Source: Davidsoniella eucalypti (taxonomy: Eukaryota; Ascomycota; Sordariomycetes; Microascales; Ceratocystidaceae). From it: 64,000 nt of DNA. The translations under genes and the position numbers were made by a program. The notes below the pieces were generated by a model that did not search any database, was not told the origin of the DNA, and saw only the letters and a program-made list of their open reading frames with translations. Below, in pieces: positions 22,657-35,600 of this stretch. Position 1 is the stretch's first letter. Each line of letters starts with the position of its first letter. The DNA lies in the NCBI GenBank assembly GCA_004009845.1, contig RMBW01000074.1, forward strand, positions 1 to 64,000. Direction: 5' to 3'.

Positions 22657-23853
22657 TTACCCTTCAGTTAGGTAAATCAGGCAGGGTGTCTTTGCATCTA
22701 GTGGCAGAGCATCTTTGACTGGGTCAGAGTCGGCATTGCAGTTAAGAGAGTCCATCAAAATCACCTTGCGGTCCATACCGTATTTGTCAACTAACGTGTC
22801 CATCAAATCGTTCATCAGATAGTTGTCTTTATCCACCATAGTGCTGAGGACCCAGTCGTTAGGGCCATTGTTGACGCATAGTGAGCTGCTGCCGAGATTT
22901 GTATCAAGTCCCGTACAGGACTCTTCATCACGGGTAGCGCTACGGGCTACTCTGAGACTAAGTCCCTGGGCACGCAGTACAACACCGATGGCGTATGTGG
23001 TGATCGAATCCGACACAGCAGACTGGAGATCCGACTGAGTAAAGTTCTGCGAAGTGCCCATGAAGCTGCCACCTTTGAGAATAGATGACATACCCTTGGG
23101 GTCGGAAATCGGGGCATCAATCATGGCCTGGAAGCTCTTGGAAGTATGTTCTTGATACTCTGAGACGAGCCTGCCCATCTCACCAGCAACGTCTGACCAA
23201 GCCGCAAAGCGATCAGCAATAGGTGGCTGGATCTGGTCCATGATGAATTGCAGGCCTCTTCCGCCGCCCACAGAGCCAGTAACGGGCACCACGGAGAGCA
23301 CAGTAGCAAACATGGAATAAAAGTTCTTCAAGGGCGTTACATCATCGCGAGGCCTAGGCCACAGATCCTTGACAATTCCAGGTAGAGTCAGACCCAAAAT
23401 GCTGCTGGAGAAGGTAATAGCCGTGTTGATAGAGTTCATGTACGAATTCCAGTTTTGCATAGCTAGCAAAGCGTACCAACCGGGCGTGTCTACGGGCTGG
23501 CATGGTTGGCCGGCGTTGCAGAACCTATCTATGCCACAGAAGAAGTTGGGAGCACCCAAACTAGCAGACAGTTCCTGTACATTGTTGGAAGTCTTGGTGG
23601 TAACGTTGCTGGCAACCCAATCAGCTAGCCACTTGTCCATACCCTCTGCGGTCCATGTATCGGCTGTCAGATCGCCAACTTTGCAGTTACCGTCATCAGC
23701 TGGTGGATCAGAAGGAGCGGGGTTAGTAGCCTGACGAGCAACTATCTGAGGTAGACTGGGAGTAGGAGTGACAGAGGGAGCACGATGAGATAGAGGCGCG
23801 GCATTGGTAAGTTGTAGTCCAATAAGGACCGAGATTGGAATAGAGCCCTGCAT
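22657..23853 (-). CDS. Secreted protein of unknown function
   Basis: Single exon, 398 aa. I cannot assign an enzymatic function. The N-terminus (MQGSIPISVLIGLQLTNAAP) has the features of a signal peptide, with cleavage likely after NAA. A Pro/Ser/Thr-rich stretch of about 40 residues follows. The rest is soluble and contains paired cysteines: GNCKVG, FFCGIDRFC, GQPCQP, ESCTG, SLCVN, LNCNAD and TPCLIY. This suggests a disulfide-bonded extracellular fold. There is one moderately hydrophobic segment near residues 145-160 and a Gly-rich SVVPVTGSVGGGRGLQF motif. No catalytic signature or GPI site is evident. Large cysteine-containing secreted proteins of this kind are common among uncharacterised fungal secretome members. 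It lies 0.5 kb from the LINE relic. Confidence 0.8.
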   Translation of the reverse strand: MQGSIPISVLIGLQLTNAAPLSHRAPSVTPTPSLPQIVARQATNPAPSDPPADDGNCKVGDLTADTWTAEGMDKWLADWVASNVTTKTSNNVQELSASLGAPNFFCGIDRFCNAGQPCQPVDTPGWYALLAMQNWNSYMNSINTAITFSSSILGLTLPGIVKDLWPRPRDDVTPLKNFYSMFATVLSVVPVTGSVGGGRGLQFIMDQIQPPIADRFAAWSDVAGEMGRLVSEYQEHTSKSFQAMIDAPISDPKGMSSILKGGSFMGTSQNFTQSDLQSAVSDSITTYAIGVVLRAQGLSLRVARSATRDEESCTGLDTNLGSSSLCVNNGPNDWVLSTMVDKDNYLMNDLMDTLVDKYGMDRKVILMDSLNCNADSDPVKDALPLDAKTPCLIYLTEG

Positions 23854-26122
23854 GTTGGCTAAAGAAGCAGAGAGAGCGAGGTTGAAGGATATGAAAAAGA
23901 TAGAATAGATGTATGGAATGCTTAGAAGATGATGAAGTACTTGATGATGAAAGGATACCGAAACCAGTCGGATAATGAAAGAGTTGATAAGAGAGAGGGG
24001 GCGGTAACGATGAGGACGCCGATGATGTCCAAGAAGTAAAAACTATCAAAGATGGGAAATGTAGAGTCCTTATATACACAATATTACACACGGTGAACGA
24101 GATAGTGATGGGATGGAGTCTTCATTCTTGCTTGCTCTAGCTCTCTATATCCTGGCAGCTTCATGAAGAGTTATGATGATATTCGTAGAATCCTTGAGAT
24201 CACATACTCTGGTTCGTGCCTCGCCAGCCAGACAGTCAGCAGGATAGTGAGAGTTCCTGGGCTTGGCGTTCCCCCTAAAATGGAATATCCGGGAGAGGTG
24301 GGGGAGGGGGTTGTTCTAAGGCAGAAGTCATATTGAAATCTGTGGAATGACACTAGTGCTCAAGTGTGTACGATCTAGTCAAATTCGGGAACGAAGATCA
24401 TTTGTTCCTATATTTGTGCAAGATGCAAAAAGACGAGTAGCGTTTTGCATTAACTTAGCTAAGGCGGAAGATAGGCAGCAGAATATTCAAGATAATTGGT
24501 GGCGTGACACGAGCAGCACAGCCCACCCAACGTAGTTGAGCTTATACTAGAATACCTTGTGCTTGAATTCCCATTTTTGTGGTCAGGTGTTGTTAATCCT
24601 TTCTTATATTGGGGTTGTTTACCATATGGACAGATATTCGGAAAGACTGTGTACGTCTGGTTAGTATATAAGAGAAAACGGGCTTCTTGAAGCATAAATC
24701 GACTAGTTACCACAGTTAATAACCCGGATCATGTGCCGAGAGAAACAGAAGTAGTTCTGGCTTCTTCAAACAAACGCCGTAGCGAGTGTGTCACATTAGC
24801 GTCTAAAAAGGACCTTAGAACAGCATTAAGAAGTCTTTTATATTAGGTTGTACACGAGGTAGTTGTAGTTACTCACGGTCTGAGGGGTGGTACTTGTGTA
24901 GGCAAAAGTATAAATCTGCTTGGGTGTGGTTGTAGAACCTCAGCAACGCTACCCTACGGTTGACTTCCTGTCTTACTCTTTTAAGCGGCATTGTTTGGTT
25001 TTGTTTGAAAATCGAGTTTCCCAACCAAATGGTGGGAACTATGAACGGCCGGGATAGTCGGTTTCTATTAATGATCTACCGAGAGTGATGGGTGCACACC
25101 ACCGCCTCGACAGTCAAATGGCTTCTTTGGGTCGTTGCAACTTCTGCCTATGTTTGTAGGTGTTCTTGGGTTTCGGATAGGGAGTGACCAACTCTGAAAC
25201 CAACTACAGCCAGACAGGATTATAGCAAAACCAAAGGCCACCTCGGGAGGTATTGCTATAGCCCAACTTCAGCGTATCTGCTTATACGATAGCAACCGGC
25301 TTCCGTTAGTACCACGATGTCGTACTGGACTCTTGTCCATTGGTGTATTAGTTTTCGTAATCAATAGTAAGTTGAGTTGGTTTCATTTTGTAGTTATACT
25401 GTGCTCTAAAGTCCCCCCAACCAGAGCCAAGACTTGATTTTGTTATGCGTGCTTAGCCACCTGGCTTAGAATAGTAGATCGAAAGCTAGCGACACGCCCT
25501 TTTTTTTCCCTGAAGATCACGACGGCAAACTAAGACGGCTTGTAGTTTACCCATTGTCCCCTTAATATTGTACGACGGATAAGCTTATCCGGGCTGTGGG
25601 AAGAGATATCTTAGCCTAAGTACGAGAGCCAAAGATCCTGGTTTAAATGCCTTATTTCGAGAACCTCATTTTTCGTGAAAGATAGTATAAACATATTTTA
25701 CCACGCATAGGGTCATTAACAAATATGATGTGATAACAGCCGTGGCTTCGGTAATAACGGAAGATCTTCTTAGAAGGACGTGTATTTGCAGGGATGGGAT
25801 GAAACAAGTCTATGGCAATTCGAGATCGGAAAATTTATACGGGAGTTTTCGTAACTACTTTGATTAACTTTTAGGTAATGTCCATAGACGCCTAAAGGCT
25901 ATAATTAGACTCCACCAACCCGTCGTTAGTAATATTGATGTCTTGTATTTTTCGCTATCAACATCATCATCAGTGCCTACTCATGTCACCCTCTCTATGT
26001 GCGAGGATCACATGATATGATAAAAACAAACTACGGCTTCTCTCTCGGAAACCACCGCCGTACGTGATGTCACAATCGATGCTACGCTGCCATGTTGCCG
26101 AACCCTAAAGCCATACCCTACA
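23854..26122. other. 2.3-kb intergenic region
   Basis: The left end probably holds the promoter of the secreted-protein gene, and the right end the 3' UTR of the HET-domain gene. Only short, unconvincing open frames are present. I see no RNA gene. Confidence 0.5.
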
Positions 26123-28399
26123 CTATACCAACGTCACGATCTCCGTTGACACTCTGTCCCATGTCTTGGCAAAACATGTCCTCACATCTTCAGCATTAGC
26201 AAATATGACACGTATATTCCCAAGCCTCTCAAACGCCCTATGAGGCCCGGCCTCACTTGGCACAACGGCATTCTCTTGTTCTCGTAGGATAAGGCAAAAC
26301 ATGCCCCTGCCTGGTGGACTAGCTTCACTGATATTCAGTGAATCTACTACGATACACATGAGATAAACTGGTAATTCTTTGCAAGCATCATCGGTAAAGG
26401 CCCCTATTACTGTAGAGATATCTCGGGTTCTCAACTGACGGTCCCATAGCAAAGTCTGATCATTTGCTTGCAAGTCTAATGGCGCCTGGACTGTTTGGCA
26501 GCCACACTTCTTCGACGTGAGTGTTGTATGCAACACAAAAGATTTCCCCCATTTGTGTATGTCTCGCCTTACAGCCGTGAAATCTTGAGCACATCTACGC
26601 CGTGCGGAACATGGAAGTAGCTTTGTGCGGACCGTTATAAAGGACTGCCTGGTTACTAATGCGCCAAATGGGCTCGCCGCAGACTCAACTGGACAATGAA
26701 CCTTTACGACATGTGTAGAGTGGAAAATCCATTCACATACTGAAAGTGTCATCAATCGGATGTCTGTGCCGGGGGGCAGGCTTGCCCAGGACCATGTTGG
26801 CGCGATCCATTCATTTTGTTGAGGCCCATCGGAAGCAGACGTGTTTTTGAAAGACGGCACCGGATGGAATCGTTGTCCTGCGTTGTACCATAAGAGATCA
26901 TGATGAAGTGTTCGTTGCCATAGACCTGCTAGATACTGGTCGTTAACCCACCTAGACACGACAGACGCACAGGCAGCTAGTGCCGGCAATCGGTCCCGGT
27001 CATAAGTAAGCAGCAAAGCGCTATATGTTTGTACCATCTGTGCCCATACCCACGAAATGTTGATAGAGGTTACGTCGGTCGTATGGATAAGTGTGCGTAG
27101 TTTAATGGTCATATTATTGGCCAAGTGGATCTTCGTCCGGCGTCCTTGGGCATTTGGCGGAAATTTTATGGTGCAAGGTGCTAAGGAGAGACACTCACAC
27201 TCACATTCCACGCCCTCAACACACTGAAAAAACACCTCGCCAGGCACAAAACAAGCTACACGGCGCGACATGATGCGTTCTTGGAAGACCCAACCACGCT
27301 GCCATAGTGGAAAATTGTCAGATTTGATGTGAGCTGTCACTGCTGACAAATGAGTGGCCAGAGCCATACGTACACCGAGGATGCAGACCATAGATGGGTT
27401 GACCGGGGAAGTCACTCTGAAGCAAAGGTCTTGCGGAGTGGTTGGCAGGGAATAGACGCCATGTGTCGAGTTGGGAGATGCTGTAGCGGCTATGGTTAGT
27501 TCCCCGCCACGATAGATGGCGCCCATCTTGGCAGATTCCGTCGCCCAGTCCTCGACCGAGTCTTGGATGATACACATGGAGTCTATCCAAACATAACGCA
27601 ATCCAAGCTTTTGGGTGATATCGACAGCATGTTTGAAGGTCAGCGGTAGACTCTCCAAGTCAATGAACTCTTGGTAATCACCGATGTTGCCGTTAGTTGT
27701 TATACACTCGATCTTGGTTGGCCCCCAACAGTGGCTTAGACAAACATACGGAACGGCTTCCGTTGGCGAGGCTAGCCGTACGCCTGTCTTTGCTTCCTTG
27801 GTTATCAGGGTGGTGTCTATCAGGCGTATGGGACGCAGACTGTCGTCTTGGTACCGACATTTGGGATGTTTAGAAGAGCATGCCCGAAGCCACTTCCGGA
27901 TATTAGATAGCGAGCGATCGCGGTTTCCGTCTAGCGGATACGCATCTCTGAATGGATACATTCGAACAGGCGAGCCTAACCTTCATCTGTCAGCAAATTG
28001 TGAGCCTCTTTAGTGCCAGTCACGTCACCAAGATCAGCGATTACCTTTGTGCGTAAACAGTTTCACGCAATTGTCGGCGATTTTTGATCCTTTGGGCCGG
28101 GAATCCAAAGCTTGTTTCGTTGGCGTAAAGTTGAACTCGAGCTCGTGCAATTTACCTGCAAACCCGGATTTTATCAACTCGACAACCGCCGCACATCGGT
28201 GGCATCCATTCTGGCCCAAGACGGTAAACTTTGCGTACGAAAGAAAGTGGACGGCTCTAGGCTTGGTTTTGGGCGTGCATCTTGGACAATTCTCGGATGA
28301 GGGAAAGGCATCTGTGAATTCAAACGACGGCGTCGGGTTTTGGCTTTGTGCCAAAGCAAAAGTATTGGCCTCGCAAATCGATATGGGCTCAATGGGCAT
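26123..28399 (-). CDS. HET-domain protein (heterokaryon incompatibility type)
   Basis: HET domains occur in fungal allorecognition and cell-death proteins, and many have unknown partners. Exon 1 is 28399-28045 and exon 2 is 27975-26123, giving 735 aa. The intron has a GTAATC donor and a TTAG acceptor, joining LFTHK to GSPVRMYPFRDAY. The HET core follows: YVCLSHCWGPTKIECITTNG, then LPLTFKHAVDITQKLGLRYVWIDSMCIIQD, then WATESAKMGAIYRGGELTIAA. The N-terminal part has cysteine pairs (ENCPRC and NGCHRC) that could bind metal. The C-terminal half is the long variable region typical of these proteins and has no NACHT, ankyrin or WD repeats that I can see. There is no adjacent sesB- or NLR-like partner gene. 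Confidence 0.92.
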
Positions 28400-31300
28400 G
28401 GTGGAAAGATGGCGAGCAGATCTGATTTCGACGGCCTAGAAAGATCATTGTGTGGTCTGCCTAGGTTCTCCTACGAAGCTACTTATATAGTGTCCGATTA
28501 GCTGTAATGAGGGGTAAGTGATTATCTGCTTATGCATTCTAAAGGTGTTGGTTTCTATATATATATATGCCCCAAAAGTACGCTACATACAATATATGAG
28601 GTACGATGTTTTAGGGTTACCCTAGGGTATATGGTGTTGTCAAATAAACCATACGACGGAACGACCAACAAACAAAACAGGGAAACAACAAGGCTAGAGC
28701 TACATTCCATGAGTATCTTTCCGTCTAGTGTATCATACAAAGAATTCCACAGTGTACGTTCAAGACATAATGTTAGAATAAAAGCTTCAGTTTTTGAACG
28801 CCGTCATGGCTGCCCACCAATAACTTTTGTATCAAGTGTACAATGTCCTTCGTATACTCCTTCCGTATGCTGGCTCAGTATCACAGATTTGACAGTTTAT
28901 CTCATCTCGATACTGAGGTCAAAGTAAGTGAGCTATCCGTCTTCACACAAAGATACATGATTTGTATGATACTGAGACTGTCACTCGTTGTTATCTTGCT
29001 ATATTTTCACGTGAAAGCTACCATAATATACATCTCCTTCTCTGTCAAGCTTTTTAGCCAAATTCTATATATAAATTGTCTTTGATTCTATTCTTCTACC
29101 TTGTCAATTCAGTCACGGGAAAAAGAAGACACTCTGATACTTCGGTGGCCCATGCCATGATGTAAAAAAAAGGTCAAATATCCAAGCTCTGTTAGCTGTA
29201 TTCGGAAGCTTAACATATTCCAAGGCAAAAAGAAAGATAAGCGTACGCTAGTAAAACAAAGATAAAGATGGTGCGTGAAGAACTTGATCCGGCCGGCTGG
29301 CAAGTATTCCAGCTTGGCTAGAGTCAAGTGTTGCTATTTCCAAGTTGTCAGTCAGATGTTCTTTGTGCAACCCAGTCACCACGTCGACACTTTAAGCTGA
29401 AGAGACTTGTCTAATACCAAATCGATAACAGATGTTTTTTTTTCTTTTGGCACAATGATTCCTGCTCGCGACAACATAAGTGCCATACTTCCTGCTACTT
29501 CAGAAAATGATAACAAGCTTGTAGGATACATTTCAAAGCATTTTCTTCCTTTCTAGATAGCATGTAGAAACTCAACGCACATGTTGATTTACTCTCAGGT
29601 ATCATCTTGTGCAAGTACATACTTTCATGGCACATTACTCGTACCTTTGAAAACAAATGTATTCCTGTTAGCCTCAGCCACATATACAGAGATACACTTC
29701 GTGAAAGTCTTTGCATCGGCTTTCTCTATACTCACGATCCCGGCACTTGTCCGTTCACCGCCACGAAAACAGCCATAGAAGAAAACAAGAGACTTAGTGA
29801 CATCCATTCGTTTTCAGATAGCTCTCTGACAAGAAACAGACTCAGCCTCTTCTTTGGCGTGCAAACACACAAGGCTCGGCTATCTACTGTAAGTCAAAAT
29901 GTTTTAGGCTCCTGACATTTAATCACTTCTATCAAGTTGTCGTGCATAGGTCATTATTGGTCCCAAGACCACACATATGAATGGACCGTGCCCCCTAGCT
30001 TTGCTTTGCTATAAACTCACCATGCTAAAAGTTGTTTATTATCTTGCCGACGTTCCAGACCTGGCAAATCGGCAAAAGAAAAGAAATATACCGCTTTGTT
30101 CCTTCTCCATAAAATAAGAAGCAATTGTACACTGAAAAAGTGCCAGGCAGCTTGGGCATTGACTAGTATATGATCGAAGCTCCTGCATCTCGATACTAAG
30201 TGAAGTTTGTGTTAGTATTCATCACCATGTTTTCCATGAAAAGAGGCTATGGATATTGTGCTCAGATGCACTCACATATCTAGTTGAAGTTTTTGTACAA
30301 TGAGTTGTTAAATTCAATAAGGATGGCCGTCTTCATATCAGCCTGTACATTTTCTTGTACTTGAATGAGTTTTATTTGTGTATGTCTGATCCTATCCTAA
30401 TAAACAATCATCTCTACAATCACCTACAGCCTCTTGACTGCAGGCAAAATCACCCCGTAGTAAGTTATATTATTAGCGGAAACCAGCAGTATAGTATTAG
30501 GAACAATAGTCGTGTAAGCTGGACCAATGTTGCACATGCAACACCACTGGCGCCGCAGCTACTGCAGGTACGATTTCTTTATGTTTTGTTACATAAGGGA
30601 TATTAGAGTCCACAAGCAAAGCAAACTGTACTTGGACTATCGAATCTTTTGCTTTTGAGGTAATTAACCAAGATAGATGACGACAACTTCTCACGTAGTA
30701 AAGATAAACCAATGGGGGGATGATGTACAAATAGTGACTTGCGTATGTTCTTTATTTACTGTCGATAGTGTAAGTATTGTATTGTTACTCTTTTACGTCT
30801 ACCTGCTGGCATTTCACAGCAATACGACGGCATATTCCGGGCGGATTACGCGTGGTTTTGTCCTTTTTCTGGGATAGCTGTTGGTGCACTTTTTTCCTCC
30901 TCTTTTAGTTGAGAGTAAGCAGACGTTGTTAATAAAAGCCAAGATCCCGCGATTTGTAACCTTGGGGTTTTGGTCTATCAAATCGTATAGTTGGTCTCGG
31001 CTCGGCTATTATTTTCCTTGGCTGACTCAGTCATGGACGGCTACAATTCTCCTCACGTTGATCTCAGACAAACCATTAGAAAAAAGAAATAATAAATAAT
31101 AGGACAGAGGAAAAAGAAAACAAAGAAACAAGGTTAAAATCAACAAGGATATATATCTGTATACCCTTTCCCTTCTTTTCTTTCTCGCCCAAGTTTCAGA
31201 ATATGTCAAAAAGAGACAAGACGAAAGGCTCGAAGAGCCAAGGAAGGAGAAAAAGAAGAAACGGTAAACAAGAACGTCCAACCGCTGTTGAGATTCTAGG

Positions 31301-32526
31301 GCTAGCTTCAGCTGTAGCATGGCCTGCCTTGATGCCTGGGCTTTGATAGTTTGTTAGGCCTTGCTAGTGGCATTGGCATTGTAGCATTAAGCGGCAACTG
31401 GTTAGCATATATAGTTAGCTTAGTAGTTGGGCAATCCCGTTTGTGCTAGGACATCTGACTATTGACTATCTGCCCCCTTTCATAATAATTAAAGACAGTG
31501 GTAGCAGTCTTAATTTCTGAATCTTCCCCAACAGAAATCTCGGCCGGGCAAGCAAAAGGGAAGACAAATAGAGAAACCTGAAGCACACCTCGAGTCAAGA
31601 ACATTGGAGGCATTTATTCCTGTGCAAGTGAGGCAAATATATATTATAAATTATATCAGTTATATACAAATGAAACTGGCAATGTTGTTTTGGAGGCTCC
31701 CTCTCCAGTGCTTCACAATGAGCAGGCAATATAAACGGTGAAGCATAGAGAAAGACTCGGATCTTAAGAGGCGTTGATTGCTTGCAAGATGACAGAATGT
31801 AACGAGATCTGAGTGGCTTTTGTCTTGTTCTCGGGTGACTTGCCCGTCGCTTGTCTTCGACTCGATCAGCAACTTGGCCTGATATGAAAAAGAAGGGAGG
31901 ATTGAGCACAGCCTCCTGTCATTTCCTTGGCCAGATCATAGTAACAAAAGCCAGCAATGGTAGTAGTTCAAGCCATCTGTGCTAACGATATTTCTTATGT
32001 AAGCTCAGCTTATAGAGGTCTTGGTACCTGCATAAACAACGACAGCTGTCAAAAAATGCCCAAAGGGCCTCCATACAGTGCATATTATGTAGCTGCAAGA
32101 TGTCAAAAAGAAACCTCCAAAGCTTAGCAATTTGACTCTTCGGAGAATTACCAAAACAACACAGATTAAAGGAAGATCCGGGAGTAGATAAGAGGGGGTT
32201 GTGTCCTTCTTTTAACTAGCTTGATGTGTATCTACTATAGATTCTTCATAGAGATTCTTCACGACTATAGTTGTACATACGTAGTATTTGCTAGCAAAGT
32301 ATACGTGTAATCAAGTATGTAAATGCAAGGGGATGAAAGCCTGCCTTGTAGATTGGCGATGTTTGAGAAGGCTTGTCCTATACTACGTTCGTAACCCAAA
32401 CCCTTATTTCAGCTTTGAGAAGAGAGAGGAATCCATGGCTTTAGTCTATAACATACAGCTCGACCGGGAAGACGAGAAAGAAAAGACTTGTGGAAGCACT
32501 TAGCTTGGCAATCCCTTTTCCCCAAC
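28400..32526. other. 4.1-kb gene-poor intergenic region
   Basis: No gene is recognisable on either strand. It begins with the presumed HET-gene promoter. Open frames are under about 130 codons and have unlikely composition. A TTAGGGTTACCCTAGGG palindrome at 28611-28627 is isolated and not a telomere array. Confidence 0.5.
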
Positions 32527-32610
32527 TTTTATTTTTATCAAGGTGGAATCCGAGCAATAATAGCCATGTAGCACCTCATCCTAAGATACACAGCCCTGAA
32601 CTAATACTAG
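32527..32610 (-). repeat. Short dispersed repeat, copy A (SINE-like or LINE 3' end)
   Basis: On the minus strand this copy contains TTCAGGGCTGTGTATCTTAGG, then a GAGGTG-TACAT-GCTAT core, then TTCCACCTTGATAAAAATAAAA at the A-rich end. The same order of blocks is found at 61320-61418 (+) and 63915-64000 (-). The A-rich end in all copies suggests retrotransposition. Flanking boundaries are not defined. Confidence 0.65.
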
Positions 32611-35600
32611 TAGTGCTTCTCAACAGTGACATTTCAACTTCTAATCCTTTCTCTGGCTATTAGTCTAATTACAATTAGCTTGTGTCACTTCTTTGCTAGT
32701 GACCGGGCGTCTGCTATTCGGCTTCTCCACAATGTAGGGTATAAATCCTCCTCAACAAAGTATCGTGAACAGCGGTGGAATTACAGGCCTCTTGTTTTTT
32801 TTTCTTTTCTTTTCTTGTCATGTCACTGCTGGCGTCTGCTTTGTAGTTAAGCTTTGTTAACCGAAAACTTGGAGGAAAAAAAATACCATGCCGCATAACA
32901 GCTCAAAATTACTCGTTTGACTCCTCGTATCGTCTTTGGGTTTATTTCCTATTCCTCTAGTGAACATCAAAGCAATACATACTAAACCCTGCTGGATGGA
33001 AGGCAATATATCAAGACTACTGTACTTTTTTCTGTCATAGCCTAGCTAGTCTCTCGAGACAGGCGATCAACGTCGTTTTGTCGTCGTCATCTTCCTGTAC
33101 TAAGAGAGCCAAAAACTTGGTCCATGCCTTGAGGCTTGCCGAAGATAGTACAAGATCTGCTGAAGAAAGCCCAGCCCTGCCTGCCTCAGTACGTGCTACT
33201 GCTTTCGTTTTGTGCAAGATTACTGGTCGATTGTAATTTCGCCGGGCGATCTGACGAATATTGGTGACTTGCAGTTGTAGGCGCTCCAGTTTGTTGTTGT
33301 CGATCGCTTTTCCTTTTCCTTAAGCCAATGTGTGGTTGGTCATTTTATTGGAAAGAATTGCATAGCCGAGATATTTACGGCCCGTTGGATGCTCTCAAAG
33401 TCCGAGGAGGAAGGAGTCACTATACAAGAAATAGAGCGGCTTAGCTTGACAATACTAACTATGTTCCTAGAAAGCTGGGCGGTTCTCCCTCGGGCGAGTC
33501 AAAGGAATACTGTGAGCGGGTGAACTGTGCGTTCTAGGCTTTGTCGGCAGATTCAAGCGAACAGGCTGCTCGCATATTATATTGGCACGGCGATCACCTT
33601 GTACATGTGGAAGTCGGCAGCAACAATACGACAAGCCGCTGTTGACCCATTGCTTTGTCTTGTCTGGGTTGGAGTCCAGACCCAAAGAAGCTTAATGAGA
33701 CAAACGGCAAGAAGGCTATTGTCAGCCTGGATACGGCCAAAGCTTCCAAAGCTTCTTATTCTCCCATGTGTTCTTTTTCCTTCCACATAGCTGTACTTGT
33801 TTTTCTCCCTCTCTGAAAACCCCTCAATGCTACGACTATACAACAGAGGCCGCTGTCTCCATCAAAGTATTCAGCTGTATATATGTATATAGCCGCCGGG
33901 ATCTCGGAGTTGCACTTTCTTTATAACTGATATTGCGGGCCGGAGAAATGCGGATGAAGCGAGATATTTTACTGGCCGAGGACACAAAAGACGGGCAGGA
34001 TCATGTAGTAGCTACATAATTGTATCATGCTCTTTTCTTTGTTCGTCCCTTGTTTTGGTTTCAACATCGGGCGTAGCCAGCAGAAGACAAACAACAGTCG
34101 GATGAGTAGCAGAACTTTGCAGTATGCTCGCGTTTTCATACAGATAGAATCTTCACGAAGGTCAAAGCTCTGTCTGTCTCTTTTGTCGGGTTGGCTGTCC
34201 ATTGTGTCCCCTTTTTCTGCCTGTTCTTGATTTAACCATCATGCTCACTGGTTTTATTCTTATTTGGGGGCTGCCTGTCAGTTCAACCTCTATAGTTTGC
34301 TACCGACACTCTATAAGTATCAAACACACTGAGTATCACTTCGATACAACGGTAGTACTCTTGGTGTACATAGATAGACATCAAGGGAAACAACAAGATA
34401 TATCTGTACATGGCATAGTCGTGGCAAGAAAAGAAATACTACCGAATCAGAAAAGTAGCGCAAAAGGAAGAAAGCAAGCAAAACTGAGATGCTGTACTGA
34501 GCCCACAGAAAATAACGTCCGTGTGTATGTTTCCTTTTGTGCTCTCCTCTTGATGCTCCATGGCCACGCTTTTGCACAGGCTTTTGTTTTGGGTTGATCT
34601 GAGACAAAAACCAGAAGAGATGGGTCGTGTTGTATTCAGTGGCTAGCAAGAACTGGAAGTATAGACAACAGACAGAGGAGAGACCAGGCACAGCTATGGC
34701 TCATCTAGGGCAGACACTCCCGCCTAATCTGTCCGTACATACGTTTCGGGTTCTCAGGCCTCTTTTGCCGTGACTTTGACCCTCTAGCCCTCTGTCTTTC
34801 CCGTCTACTTCGTCATCTTCTAGCGTAGTGTTGCTGGAGAGGCATCCGTGGATCTCGAGATTCTGGTCAAGAACGACAGCCGCCATGCGGGCATTTTCAT
34901 TTTCGTCCCCTTTTCTGTCTTTGATCCGTGGTTTCATGTTTTCTTCTTTTCCAGTTCCTGTCATCCAGACTTTCTTATTTTCTTTATCTGTCGCTTAGGC
35001 TTCTTTGGTATGAATCAGCTCTTTATTTTCTGATGTGCGGTGTCAGTCAAATATTGATAGAAGACGCTCTTTGGCCACCAAGTTGAGAGAGCAAAAGTAA
35101 ATTAAGAGATATTTAATATGCAGGAACAAAGCAAAGTCTACGTAAGCCTGATTCTTTCTTTTTTTTTGACAAAAGCCTGAGCCACCAAAATTTGCCGAGA
35201 CAGACGAACCTGTTTACTTCTTTGCTTAGGGTTTGCTTTTACTGATATCGTTGTTGAACGCCTTGTATAGAATTAAAAGCTACATCCACAGTTGCTAAGG
35301 CTTGATGTCCACGTTTACTTGATAATTATTTTACCGGCTAAGATTGATTCCAGGCCGCCTAATAGCGCATCGGGGTCTTCCTTGATCGTCTGTATTTGTT
35401 CTGGCAAGCCAGGGAGATTGCAGGCCAAACAAAAAGATTCCTAAAAACGTGCCATGTTTGTTTCGTTGATAGAGAATCTACATGTGACTCTTCTAGTTCT
35501 ATACAATATTCTCCCTTCTTCGCTTAGGCTAGTCAACAATAGCTTTGTCGGTTGTTCGATAGACCCCGAACAACACTAGAAGGCACTCCGATATCCAAGA

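Noticed and set aside
28611..28627. TTAGGG-like palindrome
   Set aside because: A single occurrence with no tandem array, so it is neither a telomere nor a clear interstitial telomeric repeat.
33035..33217. 60-codon open frame ending in ACLERLARL, upstream of repeat copy A on the same strand
   Set aside because: It might be the tail of a retroelement protein, but no RT, RNase H or zinc-knuckle motif is visible.
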